From positions 1-50,647 of the forward strand of contig JAGBOC010000026.1 in the NCBI GenBank assembly GCA_017634065.1: a DNA stretch of 50,647 nucleotides, in the 5' to 3' direction. Every line of letters starts with the position of its first letter. Position 1 is the stretch's first letter. Source of the stretch: Lachnospiraceae bacterium (GTDB taxonomy: Bacteria; Bacillota; Clostridia; Lachnospirales; Lachnospiraceae). The translations under genes and the position numbers were made by a program. Of this stretch, positions 35,937 through 44,533 are shown in pieces. Under the pieces are notes generated by a model that was not told the DNA's origin, made no database searches, and saw only the letters and a program-made list of their open reading frames with translations.

Positions 35937-37196
35937 ATGAGAGAGAATAAATATATAGAATTAAAAGAGAAAATGACAGATACCTTTTTAAAGACGGTTA
36001 GCGCTTATGCAAATTATGGAACAGGTATCATTATTTTTGGTGTAAGAGATGATGGTAAAGAAATAGGTGTGGAAGACCCTAAAAACTTTTGTGCTGCGAT
36101 AGAGAATAAAATTAATGATACAATAGTGCCGATTCCTGATTACTCTTTAGAGGTAGACGATAAGAACAAAATAGTCACATTAAAAGTTTACAAAGGAATG
36201 AAACAACCATACTTTTATAAATCTAAAGCATACAAGAGAAATGATGCTTCGACAAGAGAAATTGATAATATTGAATTGAAAAGATTGATACTTGAAGGAG
36301 AAAATATAACTTATGATAGAATTATAACTAAGAATCAAGATTTACAATTTGAAGTTTTATCAAAAAAAATAATCAAAGAATTGGGAATAGAAAAGTTTTC
36401 AAATGATACTTTGATTTCGCTTGGATTGTATAATAAAAATGAAGGTTACAATATTGCTGCAGAATGTTTAGCGGATAAAAACAATTTACCAGGTATAGAT
36501 TTAGTCAGATTTGGCGAAGATATCAATACTATTTTAGATAGAAAAACAAGTGAGAACATATCAATATTGAAACAATATGATGATGCCATTGAAAAATATA
36601 AAATATATTATCAATATGAAGAAATAAAAGAAGGAAAAAGAACATTTAAAGAGAAAATACCATATAATGCATATAGAGAAGCATTAGCAAATGCGCTTGT
36701 ACACAGAACTTGGGATGTAAATAATAATATAAAAATCTCTATGTATGATAAGTATATAGAAATAATTTCTCCAGGGGGTTTGCCAAGCAATATCTCAAAA
36801 GAAGAATATTTGTATTCAGACATTTCTGAACTTAGGAATCCTATCATTGCGAATATATTTTTTAGATTGCATATGATTGAAAAGTTAGGCACGGGAATAG
36901 GAAGAATTAACAAAGAGTATGAGAATAGTTTCAATAAGCCTAAATACGAAATATTTGAAAATAGTATTAAAACCATTTTGCCAATAAAGAGCAGTATCAA
37001 AATCACAAACGATGATGAAAAAAAAGTGTATGAGACATTAAATAAAGTCAATCTTATGTCGGCAACAGAATTATCACTTGAACTTGGAATGGGAAAGACA
37101 AAAACAACTAAACTTTTAAATAGTCTTATACAACAGGGTTTTGTAAAAAGCCATGGTGTAGGAAGAAGTACTAAGTATTGTAGGGTGGAATATTAA
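35937..37196 (+). CDS. AlbA_2 (Schlafen-like) DNA-binding / HATPase-like winged-helix protein
   Basis: The 419-residue protein has an AlbA_2 domain at residues 1-100 (YIELKEK, LKTVSAYANYGTGIIIFGVRDDG, then KPYFYKSKAYKRNDASTREID). A linker follows. The HATPase_c_4 part near 240-340 contains ANALVHRTWDVNNNIKIS, IEIISPGGLP and EKLGTGIGRI. A C-terminal winged helix occupies about 360-419 (SATELSLELGMGKTKTTKLLNSLIQQGFVK). Such proteins are annotated as RecG-like or putative DNA-binding and may be transcriptional regulators or defence components. No clear Shine-Dalgarno precedes the ATG, and no earlier start is open. Confidence 0.82.
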   Translation: MRENKYIELKEKMTDTFLKTVSAYANYGTGIIIFGVRDDGKEIGVEDPKNFCAAIENKINDTIVPIPDYSLEVDDKNKIVTLKVYKGMKQPYFYKSKAYKRNDASTREIDNIELKRLILEGENITYDRIITKNQDLQFEVLSKKIIKELGIEKFSNDTLISLGLYNKNEGYNIAAECLADKNNLPGIDLVRFGEDINTILDRKTSENISILKQYDDAIEKYKIYYQYEEIKEGKRTFKEKIPYNAYREALANALVHRTWDVNNNIKISMYDKYIEIISPGGLPSNISKEEYLYSDISELRNPIIANIFFRLHMIEKLGTGIGRINKEYENSFNKPKYEIFENSIKTILPIKSSIKITNDDEKKVYETLNKVNLMSATELSLELGMGKTKTTKLLNSLIQQGFVKSHGVGRSTKYCRVEY

Positions 37197-37329
37197 ATGA
37201 ACTAGAAAGATGGTGAACAAAGAATATTTAATTCCGATAAAAGATGAAACTTTATAATAATAAGTGCTAAATAGTTTTAGAGCAGTTATAAAAGCAAATA
37301 TAACTTGGAATTAAATTAAATAAGCATAA

Positions 37330-37485
37330 GTATGCAATATTATTATAAATGGAACTATAAAAGAATATCAAGGCTGTGGCGGATCCCCTAATAATTATCA
37401 TGAATTTTTAGACTATATGGAAAGAAATGGGAAACCATTTAAACAAAAAATTGTGTATAAAGGGAGTAAAATAGAGTTGCCGTAA
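37330..37485 (+). pseudogene. Unidentified gene fragment without start
   Basis: A startless open frame after a TAA at 37327 encodes INGTIKEYQGCGGSPNNYHE then FLDYMERNGKPFKQKIVYKG and ends at 37485. It looks like the C-terminal end of a protein whose upstream part is lost. I do not recognise the family. The rest of 37197-37528 shows no gene, only A/T-rich sequence. Confidence 0.3.
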
Positions 37486-37528
37486 TAAAAATAATTAATA
37501 TAAATATTATTATATGAGGAGAACAATT

Positions 37529-39484
37529 ATGGGCATTAGTGCACAAGCAAAAAAAATTGAAGAATATTTTAAGTTAGAGCCAAACGAATATTTTAATATT
37601 CCAAAATATCAAAGAGCTTATAAATGGGGAAAAGATGAATGCGATAGATTATGGAATGATATTACTGATTATATTAAACTAAATTATAATGAGAACTATT
37701 TTTTTGGCTCTGTTATTATAGATCAAAAAGAAGATGGAAATGTAAGAAATTTGATAGATGGTCAGCAAAGAACAACAACCTTTTTGTTATTATTAAAAGC
37801 GTTACTAATAATAGTTAATGATAAATTAACAAAACTATTTGGTGTTAATGCACAAGGTGTAGATGAAGTAAGAAGAGGGCTACAGGAAATAAGAAAAAGT
37901 ATAATGATTATTCTATATCAGGTTCCAGCAAAGCAAATAGAGGTTGAAAAAGTAAGTGATTTTGTTAATTTAGATAAACCGATAATTGCTAATTGTAATA
38001 TATTAAAAAATGAATCAATAAATGAACAATATTGTGATGAATTATTAATAATTCTCAAAAGTTATGATTATGAAGAAGTTAAGAATAGAACGACAGTAAT
38101 TAAATATAAGAAAGGCGACAACAGATATACAAATTATTTTAGAAATTTTAAATTTTTTTATGAAAAGTTAAAGGATTTAGATGCGGGAGTATTACTTGAA
38201 TTCTCAGAAGGCTTTATGTGTAAATGCGAAATTTTGAAAATTAGGAGTACTAATGAGGAACAAGCTATTACGATGTTTAATTCGTTAAATTCAGCTGGAA
38301 TGCCATTGAATGATGCAGATATAATTTCTGCCATGTTGTCAAATGAAGCTATTAAAAATAATTACTATAATGATTTTAATATGAAATGGCAGAACCTTAT
38401 TAAACGAGTTGAGAATTTGGAAAAACTAAATATAGGAAATATTGATACAATATTGATGCAATATATGTATTTTTTAAGAACAATTAATGGTGAAACTAGA
38501 ACAAGTAGTGGTGGTGTAGATGTAACGACACCTGGAGTAAAGTACTATTTTATGACGTTAAATAATAAATTTACTCAAATTTCAAAAATTGGTAATTATA
38601 ATAAAACTAACCCTGTAAGCAAAAATCCAATATCTTTTGTTGATGACTTATTGTATTTGGTTGAAATGTGGTCGAGAGTGTATGAACTGCCATTGGCAAA
38701 AGTTCTTTTTAAGTTTAATCAGAACTTTAAACTTTTTTTAGCTAGTTATTTATTTAGATATAGAAATCAGTATACGAGTATTATAGGGCAATCTACTAAT
38801 GAAGAAAACTCGCTAGATAAACTATTTAAAGACCAACACTTTGTAGATAATTTGAATAAAATTATAAGTAGTCTGTTAAAACTATTTGTAATTCTTGAAT
38901 TAGTTGATATAGGATATTCAAGTAGTAAATTTAAGACATTTTTGTTTGAAGAAGAGATGAAATTAGTTGATATAAATATATCTGAATCAATAATTGAAAC
39001 TGATTTCAAAAATCATATCGCTGTAAACTGGGGAAACAATGTAAACGCTTTAAAACAATATATTACTGAGTATAAAGGTGGTTCAATAGTTTATCTAAAT
39101 GAGTATTTATTTGATAAACAACGATTTAATATATATGATAGATGTGATATTGAACATATAATGCCAGATAGTGGAAGAAATATAAAATCCATTCAAAATG
39201 ATGCTGGAATATCTAATAAAGAGGAATTTGAAGAATATGTAAATAAAGTTGGGAATAAAATATTATTAGAATCAGAAATCAATAGAGGGATAGGAAATGA
39301 TTGGTTTAGAAATAAATTATTAAAATATAATAATAGTAATTACTTGATGGCGAAGGATTTGTTCAATAAAAATAATCTGTCAAATAATAATCAAGGAAAT
39401 AGTAAGCCTGAATGGAAAAAAATTGATATTGAAAATGCAACAAATAATGCAGCAGATAGAATGGCAGATTATATATTTTCATAA
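37529..39484 (+). CDS. DUF262-DUF1524 protein (GmrSD-like type IV restriction nuclease)
   Basis: The 651-residue fusion has an N-terminal DUF262 (ParB-like) with NIPKYQRAYKWG (residues 23-34) and DGQQRTTT (77-84). These correspond to the NTPase-like motifs of GmrS. The C-terminal DUF1524 HNH-type region has RCDIEHIMPD with His543 and downstream LLESEIN, matching GmrD. Single-chain GmrSD enzymes restrict modified phage DNA. The frame opens at 37514, but AGGAGA 37517-37522 lies inside that extension and points to ATG 37529. The helical middle (about 180-500) is variable. Confidence 0.88.
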   Translation: MGISAQAKKIEEYFKLEPNEYFNIPKYQRAYKWGKDECDRLWNDITDYIKLNYNENYFFGSVIIDQKEDGNVRNLIDGQQRTTTFLLLLKALLIIVNDKLTKLFGVNAQGVDEVRRGLQEIRKSIMIILYQVPAKQIEVEKVSDFVNLDKPIIANCNILKNESINEQYCDELLIILKSYDYEEVKNRTTVIKYKKGDNRYTNYFRNFKFFYEKLKDLDAGVLLEFSEGFMCKCEILKIRSTNEEQAITMFNSLNSAGMPLNDADIISAMLSNEAIKNNYYNDFNMKWQNLIKRVENLEKLNIGNIDTILMQYMYFLRTINGETRTSSGGVDVTTPGVKYYFMTLNNKFTQISKIGNYNKTNPVSKNPISFVDDLLYLVEMWSRVYELPLAKVLFKFNQNFKLFLASYLFRYRNQYTSIIGQSTNEENSLDKLFKDQHFVDNLNKIISSLLKLFVILELVDIGYSSSKFKTFLFEEEMKLVDINISESIIETDFKNHIAVNWGNNVNALKQYITEYKGGSIVYLNEYLFDKQRFNIYDRCDIEHIMPDSGRNIKSIQNDAGISNKEEFEEYVNKVGNKILLESEINRGIGNDWFRNKLLKYNNSNYLMAKDLFNKNNLSNNNQGNSKPEWKKIDIENATNNAADRMADYIFS

Positions 39485-39500
39485 GGTTAAGGATAAACTG

Positions 39501-39560
39501 ATGAATATATTATTTGATATCCTAATAGTCGGCATTATACTTTTCTTTTACTTAAAGTGA
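39501..39560 (+). CDS. Possible 19-residue hydrophobic peptide
   Basis: An ATG at 39501 preceded by AAGGA (7-nt spacing) encodes MNILFDILIVGIILFFYLK and stops at TGA 39558-39560. It is almost entirely one membrane helix with a C-terminal Lys. It lies between the DUF262-DUF1524 gene and the HD-RyR gene. It could be a type I toxin-like or small regulatory membrane peptide, or a chance ORF in A/T-rich DNA. Confidence 0.35.
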   Translation: MNILFDILIVGIILFFYLK

Positions 39561-39625
39561 AACAAGGATACCGAAAGTATTTGAATTAATTTATATAATT
39601 ATTTTAGTAGTGGAGATTATATAAT

Positions 39626-41869
39626 ATGTCATATTCTTATTTAGATAGTAATAGGTTAAGGGATTTGGAGAGCATAAAAATGAAGTTTGGAGAAAACTCT
39701 TTTGAGTTTTCTGCTGTTGATTTTATTAGAAATAAATGCGAAAAACTAAGATTTGATATTTCTAAAGAGAATGAGAAAGATAATCCTAAATCATATACTG
39801 GTAAATGCACGAAAGTCGGTCAGATCCCATTCAATATGGAAAAAGACCTCGATAGATATACTTTAGAAAACTCTATAATTAACTTTTTATATACAGGCAA
39901 TAAAGAAGACGCCTACAATATTTTCTATTGTTTCCTTGAGATGTTTATAGGTGATTATAGTAGAACTGAAAGTATGGTGGAACTTCTATCTGAATATGAG
40001 TCAAATGGCAGTAGACTTCTTATGAAGCATAGAGATCATTATTCGCATAGTGCATTTGTATTTATATTAGGACTTGCTATCTATAATTCAAATAAGTTCT
40101 TCCGTGATACATATAATAGTTTTTATAAGGTGAGTGGCAATGTGGCAGACAATCATTTCTTGGAATACTGGGGTCTAACATCATTATTTCACGACATAGG
40201 TTATCCTTTTGAACTTCCATTTGAGCAACTTGAATCATATTTTGAAGTTGATAATAAAAAAAGAAAAGATGCACCATTTTTGTCATATTCAAACCTAAAT
40301 AATCTCATAAAAATTGATAGAAAAATAGCACGAAGAATAAATGATATTTATAAAGATGATATATTTGCTGTATTTGAAAATACGAATGAACTTTTTGCTT
40401 ATGCCATAACTGATAGACTTGCGAAAACATATTATTTTACAAAAGAGCAAATGACAAGAATACTATCAAGAAAACCTTGTAATCCCGATGAGTACAATTA
40501 CTATATGGATCATGCATATTTTAGTGCAAACTTAGTATTTCAAAAACTATTTGCTAACATAGAGGATACATCTAAGTTTACAATAGAACATATAGATGCA
40601 ATGACAGCTATAATATTACATAATAGTCTTTATAAGTTCAGCGTGGCTGATTATAATGACCCTGAGATAAACATACCATTAAAGCCAGATTTACACCCTT
40701 TGGCATACTTGCTTATGCTATGTGATGAAATGCAATGTTGGGATAGAACTGCATATGGTAGAGTTTCAACAAAAGAGTTGCATCCTGTAGATGTTAATAT
40801 CACTTTTGATGAAGATAGAATTAATGCTTCCTACATATTTGACTTTAATAAAAGTAAGAAAAAAATTGATGAATATAAAGAAAAATATGTTGAATGGTTA
40901 AATAAGAAACCAAGTGATAAAGAAAAAGATGAAATTGATAATAAGGGTAAAACTACAATAGAAAATTGGTATGATAGTAGACCAAAACTTAAATCTTTTG
41001 CTTCTTTTTATGAAGGAAGTTTAGGATTGGATTTAGATGAAAAGATAGAAAGATTTAATACAAGAAAACACATTTTTATCAAAGAAAAAAATAAGTTTCA
41101 AAGTGATATAGAAAGAATTATTGATACTGATAGAATTAAAATTAATGTGTTAATAGAAAATGAGAGCAAGTCAAGTGAAATAATTGACAGTTTTAATGAA
41201 TATTCTTCAGGATATCTTTCTGATAGCAATTTTACAAATATGAATAATTTTGCTGAAATACTTAATTATGTTTACTCGATAAAAGAAGAAGAAATAGAAA
41301 CTTTTCTTGATAAGATAAATGATAAGAATACATTGTTGGACATTGAAAATAAGTTTAAAGGTTTATCACTTGAATATAAAATGTTTAACATAAATAAAGC
41401 AAAAGCATTTCCGGGTTTTTTAGAAAAAGTAAATTGCTTTTATACAAATAAAACTGTATCTAATAGTGAAGTTCAAAGTTTTTATGATGATGAGATAAAG
41501 AAAATTGCAATTTTGTCTCACAGAAGATGGCTCATAGAGAAATATCAAATGGGGTGGAGATATGGCAATCCAAAAGATTCTATAGAAAAGTATTGTAGCA
41601 GACTTCACGATGAACTTATAGAAAATTATGAGTTTAATTCATATGAAGATGTATATGGTAATAGAAGAAAAGAGTTTAACGAAAAAGTAAAAATCAATTA
41701 TAATAGATTGCTTAAAGACCCAAATATTAATTATAAGAATAGAGAATTAAAACATATTAACTTAATTATACCGCTCCTTAAACTATATGAAGGTGTAGGA
41801 ATATACTGTCTTAAAAAAAGAGGAAAAGATAATTATATTGATGAAATTGAGGATAGTTTATTGAATTAA
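39626..41869 (+). CDS. HD phosphohydrolase-like protein with C-terminal RyR-like domain
   Basis: In this 747-residue protein, residues 130-380 carry an HD-domain pattern: His138/His141 (HRDHYSHS), His189-Asp190 (SLFHDIGYPFE), His296 (DHAYFSA), His332 (IILHNSL) and Asp367 (LMLCDEM). The metal-binding set H-HD-H-H-D appears complete. A charged helical middle follows (about 400-600). The end (about 625-747) has SHRRWLIEKYQMGWRYGN and later ELKHINLIIPLLKLYEGVGIYCLKK, matching the RyR (ryanodine receptor) domain pattern W...GWxYG...R...IP.LL...G. It may hydrolyse or sense a nucleotide as part of antiphage defence. GGAG lies 10 nt before the ATG. Fusion of these two parts is uncommon. Confidence 0.68.
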   Translation: MSYSYLDSNRLRDLESIKMKFGENSFEFSAVDFIRNKCEKLRFDISKENEKDNPKSYTGKCTKVGQIPFNMEKDLDRYTLENSIINFLYTGNKEDAYNIFYCFLEMFIGDYSRTESMVELLSEYESNGSRLLMKHRDHYSHSAFVFILGLAIYNSNKFFRDTYNSFYKVSGNVADNHFLEYWGLTSLFHDIGYPFELPFEQLESYFEVDNKKRKDAPFLSYSNLNNLIKIDRKIARRINDIYKDDIFAVFENTNELFAYAITDRLAKTYYFTKEQMTRILSRKPCNPDEYNYYMDHAYFSANLVFQKLFANIEDTSKFTIEHIDAMTAIILHNSLYKFSVADYNDPEINIPLKPDLHPLAYLLMLCDEMQCWDRTAYGRVSTKELHPVDVNITFDEDRINASYIFDFNKSKKKIDEYKEKYVEWLNKKPSDKEKDEIDNKGKTTIENWYDSRPKLKSFASFYEGSLGLDLDEKIERFNTRKHIFIKEKNKFQSDIERIIDTDRIKINVLIENESKSSEIIDSFNEYSSGYLSDSNFTNMNNFAEILNYVYSIKEEEIETFLDKINDKNTLLDIENKFKGLSLEYKMFNINKAKAFPGFLEKVNCFYTNKTVSNSEVQSFYDDEIKKIAILSHRRWLIEKYQMGWRYGNPKDSIEKYCSRLHDELIENYEFNSYEDVYGNRRKEFNEKVKINYNRLLKDPNINYKNRELKHINLIIPLLKLYEGVGIYCLKKRGKDNYIDEIEDSLLN

Positions 41870-41935
41870 TGGTAGCTAAAAGGCTTCCATTGTATGTATA
41901 TGAAAAAGTAAAGAGAGAGTATAAGATTCACTCTT

Positions 41936-41960
41936 GGTTCCCTATACAGGGAACCTTTTT
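41936..41960 (+). terminator. Terminator after the HD-RyR gene
   Basis: GGTTCCC 41936-41942 and GGGAACC 41949-41955 form a perfect 7-bp stem with a 6-nt loop, followed by five T. Confidence 0.85.
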
Positions 41961-42030
41961 GTTTTGTATTTTTAGTTGCCACGTCTATCGTCGGTTTTGT
42001 ATTGTAAATGCATAATTAACGATATCAGCC

Positions 42031-42088
42031 GAACCCCCTATGCCAACCCCCTATCTTTTTAAATTTGTAGGTGGTTGGTACTGGGGAG
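42031..42088 (+). promoter_or_regulatory. Conserved structured element, copy 1
   Basis: The 58-nt element is repeated before all four array genes. It can fold as CCCC (42035-42038), TATG, CCAACC (42043-42048), CCTA (42050-42053), loop of about 14 nt, TAGG (42068-42071), GGTTGG (42073-42078), TACT, GGGG (42083-42086). The TATG/TACT faces form a symmetrical internal loop. It lies 225 bp before the first array gene. It could be a cis-acting RNA or a DNA-level operator. Confidence 0.75.
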
Positions 42089-42265
42089 CATCGCGTTCGC
42101 CGGATTTCGCTATCGTGGAACCGCGAAATCGCGATTCCACTAACGCTTCATCGGCTCCGCTCTTCAAAAAATGCTAAAAAGAAGCATTTTTTGAGATTGC
42201 TAGGGTAGGCAAGAGAGCGTTTGAAACAGTGAATTAGTATAAAGGGGCATCTGTAGGAGAGTAGC
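42089..42265. repeat. GC-rich insert with nested inverted repeats (copy 1 spacer)
   Basis: This spacer is richer in G+C than its surroundings in its first half. It holds GTGGAA-CCGCG...CGCG-ATTCCAC (42115-42140) and a perfect 11-bp stem CAAAAAATGCT / AGCATTTTTTG (42165-42193). It has no convincing ORF. It separates the conserved element from the hairpin repeat at 42266. It is absent before array gene 3. Confidence 0.55.
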
Positions 42266-42290
42266 TTGTAGGGGCGAGCATTGCGAGCCC
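42266..42290 (+). repeat. Hairpin repeat (dap-operon type)
   Basis: TTGTAGGGGCGAGCATTGCG followed by AGCCC, the same unit as in the tandem block at 27165-27291. It is placed 22 bp before the first array gene start. Confidence 0.8.
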
Positions 42291-42312
42291 GTAGGTCGTA
42301 AGATACACATTT

Positions 42313-43875
42313 ATGAGAAAAAGCACAAGAATAGTAAAAAGAGCCTTGGCACTATTTTTAATTGTGCTTATGAGTATAGAGAACTTTGCTGCCGTAGTCA
42401 GCGACAACGACGGAGCAGCGTTTATAACTAAGGCGGAGTTTGATAGTTTGAAAAATAACTTTCAGGCTCAGATAGATCAGTATAATACTTCTATAGATAG
42501 TAAGATAGATGGGGCAATAGCGAGTTATCTTGCGGGAATAAATCTCACAAAAGTTAGTATATTAACAAATGAATTAAAAAAAGCTGAAGAAGATAGTGTT
42601 AATAATGTTACATTTCAATATTGGAATACACCTGTGGCAACATCAGATGTGCCAGATGTGCGTGCTGGATTTTTCTTAAGTGCTAACTTCGGATGTGGGT
42701 ATCATGTGCAGGGTACGCGGACTGTTCATGGTTATCATATTGTAAGTAATGTTAATGCTGGCGGTGCTTTCAACTGGTCGTATTATCCAGATGGAAGTAC
42801 AGAAAATCCAAACTACACTTCTTCTTATTATTGGTCGAAGTTACCTTTTGCGAAATTTGATGATGTCGGAACAGTGACTGCTGGTAATAGTGATCCCTGG
42901 GTACTTGATAATCTTGCTCGACATCGATTAAAAATTTCACTAAAAACAGTTAGTAATTCTTTCGGTGAGAGTCCGCAAAATGTGGTTTGGCCGACCGGCA
43001 TTACTCATGTGACAGGAAATGTAGTAACTGACTTTAGTACACGCTCTGAAACAATGAATGGTCCTGGTGTATTTGATTGGACTTCGACATTCAACTTAGT
43101 TGGATATTCTGCCAGACCTGAATCTACAATATCACACATATGGTCATATAATGACCTGTCTGGCGATGAGGCTAACAACGAATTTTTAAAATACCAATTG
43201 TCTGGTACGATTCCGGATACCTACACTGATACTGTCGTTTTTGACTATAGAGATGTTTATAGTTCATTAAATCAAAAAAATTACACAATAGAAACAAGTA
43301 CGACATCAAAAGGTTCGACTATTTCAGTTTTTAACCGCCAATCTGATGGAAGTGATATTTCTTGGTATACTGTCGCTGGTCAGCCTCGTATTAACACTGG
43401 TGCCACTTTTATATGGACTTGGAATCAGCAGATTGTGCGACAACAGAAGTGGTCCAATTTAACAACTCAGTATTGGAACAATAGATTTAATATACCTTTT
43501 TATAAATATTATGGAATACCAATTTGCAAAACTGAAAATAAGCCAGGAAAACTTAAATTTAAATTAAAAATCACTAATTCAAGAACTGATGGAAATACAG
43601 ATCCATTAAAATATATTTTCAGAATTATGGATCGACCTTTCCCAAATTCGGGTGTCCCTGATTCACTTATTGAAGATGGTGTTGAGCGTGTTTTGTATAA
43701 AAAAAGAGTGGACCCAGGAGTTGAAGTATATGAAACAGATATAGAAATTGATAAAGAAAAGATATGGAATACTTCTGATGGTGATTATATTTATATAAAA
43801 CCTGAACACAATACATTATATCAGCGATTAAAGATAGAAGTAGTTGGAGATATAAAATATGAAGTTGAAAGTTAA
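42313..43875 (+). CDS. Variable secreted protein, array gene 1
   Basis: The 520-residue protein has a signal peptide (MRKSTRIVKRALALFLIVLM, cleavage likely after NFAA). A helical segment shared by all four paralogues follows (AFITKAEFDSLKNNFQAQID to GAIASYLAGI, residues 36-76). After residue 78 the sequence is unique: Trp/Tyr/Asn-rich and beta-rich. The end, IYIKPEHNTLYQRLKIEVVG, resembles the last strands of the paralogues. There is no wall anchor, catalytic motif or membrane helix beyond the signal. No normal Shine-Dalgarno precedes the ATG; the leader GTAGGTCGTAAGAT is conserved instead. Likely surface or secreted; function unknown. Confidence 0.82.
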   Translation: MRKSTRIVKRALALFLIVLMSIENFAAVVSDNDGAAFITKAEFDSLKNNFQAQIDQYNTSIDSKIDGAIASYLAGINLTKVSILTNELKKAEEDSVNNVTFQYWNTPVATSDVPDVRAGFFLSANFGCGYHVQGTRTVHGYHIVSNVNAGGAFNWSYYPDGSTENPNYTSSYYWSKLPFAKFDDVGTVTAGNSDPWVLDNLARHRLKISLKTVSNSFGESPQNVVWPTGITHVTGNVVTDFSTRSETMNGPGVFDWTSTFNLVGYSARPESTISHIWSYNDLSGDEANNEFLKYQLSGTIPDTYTDTVVFDYRDVYSSLNQKNYTIETSTTSKGSTISVFNRQSDGSDISWYTVAGQPRINTGATFIWTWNQQIVRQQKWSNLTTQYWNNRFNIPFYKYYGIPICKTENKPGKLKFKLKITNSRTDGNTDPLKYIFRIMDRPFPNSGVPDSLIEDGVERVLYKKRVDPGVEVYETDIEIDKEKIWNTSDGDYIYIKPEHNTLYQRLKIEVVGDIKYEVES

Positions 43876-44010
43876 CAGATAGTTCATTTTCATATCGTTC
43901 GTATGTTGTGAAAATTATATTAAATTAACAGGAACTGTAAAATTATTTTCAAGTATTGCACCATTCATAGCATCATTTAGTAAGACTACTGGACTACTTC
44001 GCCTTGTAAT

Positions 44011-44100
44011 ATGTTTAAGAAAGGTATCATCAAAATAACTGATGCAGCGAAAGAACTTGGTGTTAGTGAAAAAGAATTTATGAAACTTATTAAGGCATAA
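44011..44100 (+). pseudogene. Small fragment resembling the C-terminus of an Rpn-type protein
   Basis: The short open frame MFKKGIIKITDAAKELGVSE / KEFMKLIKA ends at TAA 44098-44100. The GIIKIxDAAKELGxSEEEF pattern is typical of the helix-turn-helix-like C-terminal tail of Rpn/PD-(D/E)XK transposase-like proteins. Nothing of the nuclease remains, so it is a decayed remnant. The preceding 43876-44010 shows no gene. Confidence 0.45.
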
Positions 44101-44116
44101 TCATTAGCGTAATATG

Positions 44117-44145
44117 AATGTAGGGGAAAGAACCCTGCATTTTTA
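44117..44145 (+). terminator. Terminator preceding array gene 2 module
   Basis: ATGTAGGG 44118-44125 pairs with CCCTGCAT 44133-44140 (one T-G), followed by a T-run. The GxAGGG/CCCTGx core recurs before array genes 3 and 4. Confidence 0.75.
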
Positions 44146-44211
44146 TTTGCGTTAATTCGCTACATGAATATATTTATGCTTAATATGTCTACTTTTTGAA
44201 GTCTATTCATT

Positions 44212-44269
44212 AACCCCCCTATGCTAACCCCCTAACTTTTTAGATTTGTAGGTGGTTGGTACTGGGGAG
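44212..44269 (+). promoter_or_regulatory. Conserved structured element, copy 2
   Basis: Same fold as copy 1 with loop changes (CTAACTTTTTAGATTTG). The stem arm reads CTAACC instead of CCAACC and still pairs with GGTTGG through a T-G pair. It is followed by TACTGGGGAG as in the other copies. It lies 265 bp before the gene 2 start. Confidence 0.75.
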
Positions 44270-44483
44270 GTGCGAACACCGCGAACCCGAACGTAGGTAG
44301 ATGTTGTACTTGCGAACGTATTTTGTGAGCCTAGTACAACACTATGCCAGATTTCCGTGAAGATGCGAAGCATCTGAACGCTTTTCGGAAATCGGCTGGC
44401 GAGCACGCGCCCGAGCGTTTTTTCCGAGCGTAGCGAAGGAAGTGCGACAAAGCACCCTTGGGGTGCGAACCCGAGTGGTAGAG
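44270..44483. repeat. GC-rich insert with nested inverted repeats (copy 2 spacer)
   Basis: Clearly GC-richer than its surroundings. Visible pairings: GTTGTACT 44303-44310 with AGTACAAC 44333-44340; a cruciform-like nest GCCAG-ATTTCCG (44346-44357), AGATGC/GCATCT (44361-44375), CGGAAAT and CTGGC (44386-44400); and GCACCC/GGGTGC near 44450-44466. It looks like a structured mobile or regulatory DNA insert, not a gene. Confidence 0.6.
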
Positions 44484-44505
44484 TAGGGGCGAGCACTGCG
44501 AGCCC
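44484..44505 (+). repeat. Hairpin repeat (dap-operon type)
   Basis: TAGGGGCGAGCACTGCGAGC followed by CC, identical in its core to units of the dap tandem block. It lies 28 bp before array gene 2. Confidence 0.8.
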
Positions 44506-44533
44506 TAACTAAATAGGTCGTAAGTCATAAATT

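Noticed and set aside
42070-42095. Element 3' part considered as a sigma-54 promoter (GGTAC...GC)
   Set aside because: The GG to GC spacing is 9, not 10, bp, and the GC is not kept in copy 2.
44224-44496. 90-codon open frame on minus over the GC-rich spacer of array gene 2
   Set aside because: It reads through the conserved element and palindromes, has no plausible ribosome site, and its sequence is only the translation of repeat DNA.
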